Both the position numbers and the translations under genes were made by a program. A stretch of 64,000 nucleotides of DNA from Euptelea pleiosperma. Taxonomy: Eukaryota > Streptophyta > Magnoliopsida > Ranunculales > Eupteleaceae. The stretch is from contig CM068545.1 in the NCBI GenBank assembly GCA_035048495.1, positions 19,812,741-19,876,740 of the forward strand, read 5' to 3'. Positions 14,401 to 26,400 of this stretch are shown here, in pieces (the stretch's first letter is position 1; each line of letters starts with the position of its first letter). The notes beneath the pieces were generated by a model, which was not told the DNA's origin, searched no databases, and saw only the letters and a list, made by a program, of their open reading frames with translations.

Positions 14401-17400
14401 ATTCTCGTTAGATTGAGACTAAGTGAATCTTGGTTGATTATTTATTTCTATTGGAAATGTTGTAATGCATTATTGAAATAATATAATACTACTCGTGATG
14501 AGTATTGGACAGTGGACGTAGGTGCGGAGTCGCCGAACCACTATAAATCTGAGTCTCGTGTGATTGTGATTTTTTGCATATTTCGTCTTAGATTTTCCCA
14601 TATCTATGTTCTGTGGATGATTCGTATTTTGATTGTTTGATCATTTTCCGCCTTGTATGATCATTAATTTTTAATCCATATAGAATCCACAAAGAAATTA
14701 AAAATTGTCCTATTCACCCCCCTACATAACGTGGTAATTAAAATGGAATTTCAGTATTGATACAAGCAATCTATGCAAAAAATATTTTGACATTTTTTTG
14801 AATCAGATGTGATTGATGTGACCCATTATAACAGACAAGACAGTGAACTATTTAAAGCCTTTCCTTACTCAATATTGATCAATAGAACATAACTAATAAT
14901 CATTTAACACTTAACTGTGTTATAATTAACACACTTCATTCAATCCGCTTCATTCAATCCTTTAGGAAACTAGTTAAATCCCTGATGTCCAAAATAATTG
15001 AAGGAACTGCAAAATAATGTACTTCACAAAACCAAAGTATAAATGGTGAAAGGTACATAAGAGTAAGACCTCAAATGTCTTGTCACATGCATGTGGGCTT
15101 TCTAGAGCAGCAACACATATGCGAGCAACCTCTTCCCTTGAAATCTTCCCCTGTACTCGTCACATGAATTGACAATGTTCTTGTCAGACACTGAAGTTAA
15201 ACCTATGAGTTATTCTCTGTATTTGAAAATTAACTATGACTATATACGTTTCTGCTAATTGATGGAAAGTTCCTTCTTGGATATAACACGTACTAGAAAG
15301 AGCAAATGATGAACTACTGGAAAACTATAAAAGGGCAAAAGAAATGCTATATTAAATGTGAATACCGTAATATTATCTCCCTGGTCAAAAATGAGATCAG
15401 CTCCAGCAGGCTCCTCAGTTAAAGCACAAGGCCTTATTATTGTGTGTGGAATTCCACTTTCTCGGATCAAATCCTCCCCCTGTTTTACAATAGGATAAGA
15501 AAAGCTGAAGCATAGAGTTCACTTCATAGCCAGCTAGCCTAACAAACTAAGCAAAAGAGATGCTATCATGATGTATACATAAAAGTATAATGTACTAGCC
15601 AAAAAAAGAGAAGGCAATATTATATGGGATACACACACACATTTCAAACTGCAGACACTTGGTGTCTCTGTTGCTGTCCAAAACTCATTTATAAGATCAT
15701 ATTCTGGATATGCATAGGTACCATTTGCAGTCCCATTTTGATCTTGCATTTTAAAAAGTCTCAATCCCTAGATGCTGGGCAATATAAAGAAACTCGGTCC
15801 CTATATCAGTGCATGAAGCCTTTACTCCAAGAGGGCCCTGACCTTGGTTTAAGTAATTTAATTTTGAGATCATTCTTATCATTTTAACGGCTATTATCTT
15901 GCTTTTACATTCATCTGCCCTTACCTCACTCATTTTTCCTTGTTTGAAATTAAAGGTCTTGGATTCATAAGCATGAGCAAATTCTTATTGGTGGAAATGA
16001 AAATTTCTTACCCACAAAGAAAAGGATAATAATACTTTAGCAAGAGAAACAATATATTGAAAATAGGAAGATACATGTAATCAGGTCTGTCGATCTTGTA
16101 TGTTCCTAGTGATCACCTTCAAGCAGCAATAAGGATCTCTGTTTTTCTTTTGGTAAGCAAGAAGGATTCTTTGCTATGTCAAAGGTACTCTTAATATGAT
16201 CTGTTCCATGCAATATCTGGCTGATAATCATTATACCTCTCTGAATGTTAAAACACTTGGTCGGGAACTTGATGGTCAACACTCAACTACATGTCATTGT
16301 GTCTTTAGGATAACTGCCTTTTTTCTACATGCTCCAGAAAAAAATGCACGATTGCTTGATAATAACAAAAAAACAAGACAGATCCATTTCACTACTGTTA
16401 CTGGAATTGTTTGGTTGCATCACTCATTAACTGAGATGTGCTTTGTCATGGTACCAACATGATTGAAAAAAAGAACTTACATGATATGTGGCTTCTTTCT
16501 TATGGATCTCTGGTCAAATTATACAAGGTCTACGATAAAATTGAGATAAAAAGAAATGTATTTCTATATTTCTATCAAAGCTATCAGTTTTGTATATCAG
16601 ATATCATATTTTGGATAGAAAATGCCAAAATTTAAGGGCCTGTGTGACTGTCCAATTTGGATTTATCCAATCACTTTCTAATCAAGGATCAAACGCTTCA
16701 TGAGAGAGAAAGCCTCATGGTAGTTGTAAATTTCTATTTTCCATAATTCAATTTGAGGAAAATTAGCTTTTCAGTTGGCATCCCAGTCAGCATTGGGGGG
16801 GGGGGGGGGGGGGGTGGGTGTTGGTTGGTTGGTTGGTTCATTGTGCCATCCAAAATTGCAGACACACCAACTTGACAGAAATTTTCCATTAAGCAATCTC
16901 ATTTTGCCATAACGGCATTTTGGCGTTCATAATATTGGGTATGTCCAAAAAGCCCCTATTCTTCCTCAATAAGACATGTATTTCTTATTCCAATATTATG
17001 AAAGAAACAACATGCATAGAGATGGTACAAAACCTTCAACTTGAATGTGAGAATAAAGCCCAACTCCTTATTCAAGCGAACAGCAGGAGGTTGTGTATTT
17101 AAATCAAGTCCAGGCCTGTCAGGTCGGGTAACTCCTGCAGAACCCACATGTACAAACCTACAATTGATGCAACCATATGAGAGGCTGAAAAACAGAGAGC
17201 CTTTTATGGCAAACAATCACAACAGGCACTTAATAGAGAGATTAAATTTTCAGAAAATGGAAAGAGACAATAAAAACCTGGGAGTGATCGGGTCTTTTAT
17301 GTATGCTCGTACGGTTGATACTGGAAGCTGAAATGGGCCTTCCGCAAAAGTTGGATTCAGTTTCCCATCGTATTCAAACTTGCTAAACATAAGCTGGAAA

Positions 17401-20400
17401 GGATTTGATGACATCATCAACACAAGCTAGGAGAAATTTAATAGCAGAAAGATAGAGGAAAAAGGAAGAAGTGAACATAGAAGCATACCTGCAATGATAG
17501 AATTTTGCTTGGATCAAAGGGTGGAGCATCAAATACAGTCCGTGCTCGAAATATAGGCCTTAAAGAAGAAAATGGCAGGCGTATCTGAAGCCAAAATTAT
17601 ATATATATACAACATATTGAAAGTAATAAGTATCATTTAAACAAAGCCAATTAACAATGCAACAATAATATTACTTATTGACTATCCACCAGTTAACTAA
17701 TATATAAAATAAAAATAATGCTTACTGATTGCCATTGATCTTTCACGGTGTCAAATCCTGCTGTATACCCCACAGTATCCCAATTAGGGCTAGTGCGAAC
17801 TATAAGTTTATACCGACGGCCGTCGCCTTTAATTCGCAATTCCAGACCATCATATGCAGAAAGATCCTCAGGTACAGAAAAATTCTAAAAAGAGACACAA
17901 ATGATGCATTTCAATTCAATCCAGTGATCCAAGTTATTCATGTAAAAAGGCTTCCAGAGATAATAGTAAAATAAAAATGGAACGATATTGTATCTGTATA
18001 GGTCAAAAAGCAGCAATTTCGGGTAACAATTTAATGAGACTTATCAAGGAACAACTGGTATTCTTCCACTACACAAACACTAGAGCCTTGCTGATCTCAA
18101 TACTTGAAAATCCTCGTAATAATTGAATAAACTAAGAAAGCTATGTATCAACACCAACATAATCTCTTTAGCTACGGCTATACAAGACAAGTTGTGAGCT
18201 ATGGCACCCAAATCCTTCAAATCCCCAGGATACCCATGTTGACATGACCCAACAGGCTCCTTGGTTGCTCGAGGGAGTTCACTCTTATGATTGTTGTTTC
18301 TCTAAAGGTTTCTTGACATATGAAATCTTGGCGTTCAACTCTTCGAGAAGGTAGTACTTCAAATCTTTTAGACATTCTTCATTCAGAAGAAGTGGAACAG
18401 CTCGAACAATGAAGATAATGTGTTCATTCTGAAGCAATCAATTTAAAATCTTATATTGCCTTCACAATGCAGGCAATTAGATGAACAACTTTTGTGGTTA
18501 TGTGTACGTATTCTTTTTGATATTTCTTGAGCCTTTTGATACAACAAGTGGGGGAGCAAGAACAACTCAATGCAAGATTGTATGAACCCATCTCCTTCCA
18601 TGGAGATTGCATGTTGTTGCAGTACTGGGGTGACTCATCATCCCCTGACTAGGACCAACCCCGGATCTTTAAGAGCGACTGATTTCAAGCCAGAACCAAG
18701 CCTGAATATTCAAAAGAATTTAAGATGGCCAGATTCAGGCCTGACTTTATGCAGTTCTGGATGTGTCAAATAGGATATCGGCTTATAGAAGCCCATTCCA
18801 GATCTGATCTGAGCTCGGGCCTAAGTTCTACTACGTCAGTCTTGGGATCAGTCTGACCATTGCCGAACCCCACCTGGTCCATCGCCAAAGTTCCTTCGGA
18901 TACAATCTGCAAGCTGCTCCCATCCTTTGTTGGCAATAGAAACAAAAGGACCTTTGCCAGAAACAATTGGTCACTTCATTTAATAAATGCAGCAATTTTA
19001 GTTATCATTTGTGCACCAATCAAAGATTTGAATAAAAAAAATCAGCATTTGATGAAGTGAGATCAGAGTTTGATCTATGAATATATCCTAGTAATTTCTT
19101 GCCTTCAAGGAATAGTTCAACTGCAAGAGACTACCGCAACCAATTGGTCCTACTCAACAGTTGAATGGGAAATTGATTTGGACTTTGGGTATCCATTCAT
19201 CCAGTACAGGAGACAAATTGCTGACAAGTAAAGATTCTGTAACAGTAATGAAATCATGGTATCCATTATCGTTTAAGTCTGTCAGTTGACAAAGCAAAAT
19301 CGTAGGTCAGCAATGGATGAAATTGATAAAATGAGAAATGAGCTTTAAATAGCACAACCAATTGGAGAATATGCCTTGGCACATTATCAATTTAGAATGG
19401 GCTGACCATTCTAAGAACTAAAAAAGTCCAATAATATAAATTTAACAACGCAAATCAAGAAGAATATGTTTCACTAAACCAGTACAATACGGTTGCTCTG
19501 CCATTGATGACGAGGAGCTTTAATGGTGGGAAAAAACCTAAAAAACCTGGTTTTAACATGAAAATGTATTACGTTGAAGCTAAGTCCTCAATTGAGATAG
19601 TATGGAGAAATCGTGAGAGATGGTAGTGGAATTTGGCAGAATATAGAGAGACGAGATAGTCTTTCCGTTGGCAGGAGAAGGCTGGCTGTATAAGGTTCTC
19701 ATGATGCCTGCAACTGCGAGCTTGGCAAACCCTTCTGGTACAAGTCTTTTTGTCAGGTACAACCAGGGTGGATGAGGTGAAATTGAACCCCAGGGGCAGG
19801 TTCCTTAGGATAAAGGAATTCACTTCTAGAGGATGTAATAGGACTTTATGCCTCCAAGAAGGGAAGAGGGGAAGAGGACTGAGGAGCGAGGGACGGAAGA
19901 TATTGGCAAAAGAGATTTTATCTGACAGTGAGCTAGGAGCAAAACAGCAAAACACAGGGGGAAGGGCCGTCTTGTTTCCTCAAGCATCATAGTAGAAATT
20001 GTAGAGTATGAAGGGGAGAAGTGTATCAGAATGCAATACTCAGGTTCACATCTGGGTGCTTTTGGCATCTGGATTCAAGCAATGTTATGTACAGCCTTGG
20101 GTTGTAATCTTCCTTGGGAGGATATCTCCGTTGCTCACTCCGAAATTTCAGGAGTGGTAACACCTTTGTGTTTGATTCCTTAACAGCCCGTTGAAGAGAG
20201 TGATCTTTGTGGAGTGGGCAGATATTCTATCTTTCCTGTGTCAGCTGGGAGATGAGAGTGGAAGATTCTATTGTCTCCCTCCTTCGTTGGTGGCCGAACA
20301 TGGACGCTACTGAGAAGTCAAGCCTGGAGGGGCCCTCTTGGATCAGTATTAGCAGACTCCCGCTCCACCCCTGGAATTCTGAAATGTTCGGAAAGATTGG

Positions 20401-23400
20401 AGAGCTTATGGAGGGCCTTCTGTAAGTGGACCAACCATATGCTCTGTTGATGGATTTAGGTGCCGCTAGACTCGAGGTGAGAAGCAGTATAAGGTATTAC
20501 AAAGATACCCTGTACATTGGAGCAGTGGCTATGGAGCCTGGTGGTGAGGTCCCTCCAAACATTGAATTGGGGAGGATGGGTCCTTCATTTTCTCAGGGTG
20601 ACCGACAAGCCGGTGAACCACACGCACTAAAGTTGGTAGCTCAGCCGGCGATGCCATTGGCATACGAGGTGGTGGAGTCTCAACATAGAGATGATGACAT
20701 GGTGGGTGAATTCGACATGGAAGCAGGTGACATGGCAATTCTTTATGCATCCAAGGGGTCTAGCTCTGACGGTTTGTGGTCCAAGAGGGAGCTATGACTA
20801 GTAAAAAGAACGTTCTGCATAATAAGAGGCATTTTATTTCGGGCACCTGTTCACGTTCTGTGACAACAAGTTGTAGGTGGTTTAAGACGTCCCTAGGGTG
20901 AAATCCGGTAGCTTTCAAATTAAAGCTGCTAGATGCCCATCTTTCTCTAGTAGAGGTACGGTGAGGGGGTGGAGAGTATTTCGTGTTGTAGTCTCTAGAC
21001 TTGACAGAGAGGCATACGCCAGCAGGGGGAAAGTTTTCAAATGCAGGAATGTAACAAGGTGCCACATGGATCATCCATGTTGGGATTACCTTAGGAGGAT
21101 AAGGAGAGTGCGGGTAACCAACAGATGATAAGGGCAGAAATGTAGAAGGTGGAGCATGGAAAGCACAAAAGTAGAGCAGAGATGCTACAGGTTGAGGAGA
21201 GAGAATGCCCCTCAATACAACTTTCTACTTCTAGTCATACGGATTCTCCGTCAAAGCTTGCTAGACAGTTACACGGAATTGCTTGGCAACTAAAGTTGGG
21301 GGAGGAGCTAGCTCATAGAAGAGGGAAGAAAATTAAATTTTATGAGGACAATTAAAATACTTTCTTGGAATGTGAAGGGATTGGGCAATTTTGAGAGTTA
21401 TTAGAAACTTTGGAGCCAATAGAGTGATTTTACTAGAAACTAAATTAGAGAATATGGAGCCTCAGTTGGTAGCTGATTTAAAAGGTAATAAGGTATGCAG
21501 GTGGTGAGTGCTCCCATCTTTGGGGACCTTTGGGGGGTAGTGATTTTGTGGGATAAGGGTGTCATCAAGGTCTCAAAAGAACTTGTGGATGCTTTCCATT
21601 TGGCGTGGGTCCATTGAAGACAACTTTCAATGAGTTCTTACTGGGGTTTCTGGGCCAACGAACACCAATTTGGGAGGAGTTGGACGATGTGGCAGGTTTA
21701 TGGGACACTCTTTGGTGTCTTAGAGGGGATTTCAATGTTATCCAGTTTTGTCATGAGAAAATGGGAAGTAGTAGAATCATGAGATGTATGAGAGATTTTG
21801 GGGACTTTATGAGTAGGCATCAGCTCATGGACTTACTGTTGTATGGGGGGAAATACACTTGAACAAACAATCAATAGAATCTCACATTATGTAGACATGA
21901 TAGATTCCTTGTGTCCAGAAGCTGGGAGGAGCATTTCTCTTATGTATCTCAGTCTATGATCACTAGACCAACTTTTGATCATGTGTTGTTGATGCTCAAT
22001 TGCAGAAGGGTTGGTACACGGCCACATCCTTTTCACTTTGAAAATATGTGGCTCTTCAAACCGGATTTTTAGGATCTTGTTGCCGATTGGTGCGGTTCCT
22101 TCTCTTTTGAGGGCAAGGCGGGTTTTGTCTTCCGTAAGAAACTTAAAGCTCTTAAAGAGAAAATCGTTAGGTGGAATCAAGAGGTCTTTGGCAGAGTGGC
22201 TCAGAAGATGGCAAGTATCATTGAGGAGATTTCCCTATTAGATAGAAAGGAAACAGAACCAGTCTCAAAAGGAGAATATCAAAACTTAGCGAAAATAGAG
22301 GAAATTAGTTAAAAGCAGAAATCAAGAGTGAGATGGTTGAAGGAAGGGGAAAATATCACTAGATTTTTTCACCAGATGGCCAATGCCGAAGGAGTAACCA
22401 CATCTCCAACTTGATGATTGATGGAGTTCATTTAAAGGATGAAACCTCCATCAGAGTTGGGGTAGTTGAGTACAGTGTTTTTAAAGGCATGTGAGGCTTA
22501 CACCTCGAGGCGCACTCGGGGCAAAGCTCTTAAAAAATGCCTTGAGGCTCAATCAAAAGACGTTTACACACTTGAAGCGTACGTCTCGTCAACGCCTCTT
22601 GGACTAGGTGTACACCTCATATGTGCTTTTTTTTGGCATGTTGTTCCTCTAAGTTTTATATTCAAAAGGGACCCAACATCGATTGATCTACAATTGATTG
22701 ATGACGAGGAGGAGAATTTCAACTTGGACTATCAAGAAGAGGATGTTGTTCATATAATTGATGAAGATGCATTTAATTTAGTAGATGATTGAGTCTTTAA
22801 TTGGTGTTCTGCTTTTTTTTTTATAATGGTTGGAAGTTGGAACTTAGAATTGGAAATATGCTTTGTTTTTAGAATTTTTTCTACATTTATTTATAGATTT
22901 AAATACGTATCTATCTAAAAATGCATGCACATGAGGCTTATGCCTTACGCCTCAAGGCTTTGGCTAGTGAAGCGCATCACCTCACATCTTAGCGTTTAAA
23001 AACAATGGTTGAGTATTATTCTAAGTTATATTCGGCGTCCCAGTCTTATAGAACATTGATAGACGGGCTCTACTTTGATAGCATCTCTTCAAAGCAAAGC
23101 TGTTGGTTGTAGAGGTCATTTGAGAAAGAGGTGAGCATCGGGTCCATCAAATCATTGGAAGGTGACAAAGGCCAGATGGATTCTCTCTCACATCTATAAC
23201 TTGATGATCAATGAAGTTCATTTGGAAGATGAGGCCTCCATCAGAGCTAGGGTATTTGAGTATATTCTAAGTTATATCCAGAGCCAGTTTTATATAACAC
23301 TAGTAAATGGGCCGTGCCCACGGCACTCTCCGACAAAAGCGTTTGAAAAAATTGGATGCCTTCGACACTCAAACGGTATATCAGACTGGGGTGTTACCGT

Positions 23401-26400
23401 TTTTTCCTCTATAATGGTTGTTATAACGAATTGTAACACACAGAGGGAGAGATGGAAAAATAACATAAATAACAAAAAATAACGGTGTTGAAATTTAAAT
23501 TTTGAATATATTGAGGTCAAATGAGGCGGATTGAGTGACTGAAATCTAACCGTCCACATTAGATCGATGGATTTGATCTCAACCACTCTGTCTAACCGTC
23601 AACATTAGATGAATGGATAAGATAAGAGAATACAATTAAGTTGTCTTGATATATGCGTGGGTGGCCCTTGCAGTGTTTGTCAAAATCGGGTGGGAGTTAA
23701 TCTCAGCCATCGATATGAAGCATAGTGGATCTCAACCACTCATTATTGAAGCCATATAAGATAAGAGGGGTATAAGAAAATCATTAAATTTCCGTTAAAT
23801 TCTTTTTTTTTTTTAATTTTCAATTTTCAAATTTTGAATTTCAGCACCACTTTTTTTCCGTTAAAATCATTAAAATCCGTTAAAATCCATTTTTTTCCAT
23901 TTTTGCCCCTAGCCGTTTCAATCCGTTTTAACGGTAACACCCCTCTCGAGGCATAAAAAGTGGGGCACCTGAGCCTGACCCTTGAGCTATATGTAAATCC
24001 AACCCATTTCATTCCTTATATGTAAGTAAATAGTAGGTGAACCGTGCCCACGACACTCATCGACAAAGCGTTTGTCAAAATTGGGTGTGAGTGGCTGAGA
24101 TCCACTGTCCATTTGGTGTGATAAGATCTCGGCCATCCTTTATGAAGTCAGATAAGAAGGGGAGACAACCGTCCTGTTTTGTTATATAGATTGTTAGACG
24201 GACTCCACTTTGATAGCTGTTGTAATCTTGGATCGTAACCAGGATAAGAGATTAGGGTTAGAGATGGAAGAGAGAAGAGGTGAAGAGAATAGGGGAAAGA
24301 GGAGAAATCGTGTAGAGCTTAGAATAGCCTACACGATTTCACCCAATATATATATTAAGTGAAGTTTTACAATATTACAAGGGCCCCCTGTAGAATATAA
24401 GATATTACAAGTAGGTCCCTGACAACACTCCCCCTCAAGCTGGTGCGAAGATATCTATCATGCCCAGCTTGGATAACAGGTGCTCTAAGATCCCTTTAGT
24501 AACACCATTAGTTAACACATCTGCAACTTGATCAGCAGTATGGACATACGGTGTGCAAATAAGTCCCTGACCAAGCTTCTCTTTGATGAAGTGACGGTCT
24601 ACCTCAATGTGCTTTGTCCTGTCGTGTTGAACTGGATTATGAGCAATGCTGATGGCTGCTTTATTGTCACAATACAGCTGCATAGACCCTTTGACAGGAT
24701 ATCCGAGCTCACTGAGCATAGTCTTCAACCATAGAAGCTCACATACACCATGAGCCATAGAACGGTACTCTGCTTCGGCACTAGAGCGAGCGACAACTGG
24801 TTGCTTTTTGCTGCGCCAAGACACCGGATTACCCCCCACATACGTACAGTACCCTGATGTGGAACGTCTGTCAGTGAATGAACCTGCCCAGTCAACATCT
24901 GTATAAGCTTCAACTCGCAGGTATCCATTCTTACTAAACAGGATACCCTTCCCTGGAGCCCCCTTAAGATAGCGTAACACTCGGTGTGCTGCTTCAAGAT
25001 GTGGAAAGCGAAGGGCATGCATGAACTGACTGATGACACTGACTGCATATGCAATATCTGGTCGTGTCAACGAAAGGTAGATGAGACGCCCAACAAGTCT
25101 CTGGAACTGGCCTGTATCAGCAATGGGATCCCCATCAACAAGATTCAGCCGATGTTTCTGCTCTATAGGCGTATCGGCTGGTTTAACTCCCAAGTTTCCT
25201 GACTCTCGAAGGAGATCAAGTACATACTTTCTTTGTGAGATGAACACACCCTGCTTTGACCTAGCAACCTCAATGCCCAGAAAGTATCTCAAGGTTCCCA
25301 GATCCTTGATTTCGAACTCTGTGTCGAGGTATTTTTTCAATTTACAAACCTCATCTGGGTCATCTCCTGTGACCACGATATCATCCACATACACAATAAG
25401 AGCAGTAAGACGACCTTGACTTCTCTTAATGAAAAGAGTGTGGTCCGCCTGACTCCGCGAGTAGCCAATCTTCTTGACTGCGGAACTGAACCTCTCGAAC
25501 CAAGCCCTTGGTGACTGTTTAAGCCCATACAAGGCTTTCTTCAGTCTGCACACGAGTTCCTTACTCCCAGTCGGACTGAACCCCGGAGGACCTGTCATGT
25601 AGACCTCTTCCTCTAGATCACCATGGAGGAAGGCATTCTTGACATCCAACTGGTGGAGGGGCCAAGAAAAATTTGCGGCTAGAGATAACAGAACTCGAAC
25701 TGAGTTCATCTTGGCCACAGGAGCAAACGTCTCTTGGTAGTCAATCCCATAAGTCTGTGTGTACCCTTTTGCAACGAGACGGGCCTTGTACCTGTCGATG
25801 CTTCCATCTGCTTTGTATTTCACTGTATATACCCACTTGCACCCCACGGGTTTCTTTCCTCTAGGCAATGGAACCAAATCCCAAGTACCATTCTTTTCTA
25901 GAGCTGCCATCTCCTCTAGCATGGCTGCTTTCCACTGAGGCTGGCTAAGGGCATCTGAGACACCGGATGGCAGAGCGACACTGGATAGGGAAGTAGCAAA
26001 TGCCCTGTAGGATGGTGAGAGCTGCTGATAGGAAACAAAGTGAGAGATAGGGTGCTTGGTAACACAATTCCGAACACCCTTCCGATGAGCAATAGGTACA
26101 TCAATGTCTATGGGAAGGATAGTAGGAGCAACAGACATATCATCATGAGGATCACTGAGGACACGATTACCTGGATCGAGTTGGATTTCCTGGCAGTGAG
26201 CTTGGATGGTGGACTGTTTCTCTTTTTGACGTCGTCTGGCATATGTCTTCAGCTGCGGATCCTGTGGCACAGTGTCAGTAGGAGATAAGGACAAGGGTAC
26301 AGGAGACTCATCAGGCAAATCAAGGGGTACTGGTTGAGGAATCTCCCCCTGTGGAGGTATCGGACTCTCGTCAATACTCCCAAGCTCCCCCTGAAGAGAA

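Noticed and set aside
18560..18900. Possible MITE around CAGATTCAGGCCTGAC
   Set aside because: Some GATCTGA- and CCAGA-type motifs recur, but no inverted termini or flanking duplication were visible.
19569..19955. 128-codon open frame on the minus strand
   Set aside because: It overlaps, in antisense, the plus-strand LINE ORF1 region whose translation resembles plant L1 ORF1. No domain was seen in the minus frame.
20760..21215. 151-codon open frame on the minus strand
   Set aside because: It is antisense to the LINE between its ORF1 and endonuclease parts, has no recognised domain, and fits chance openness opposite a decayed coding region.
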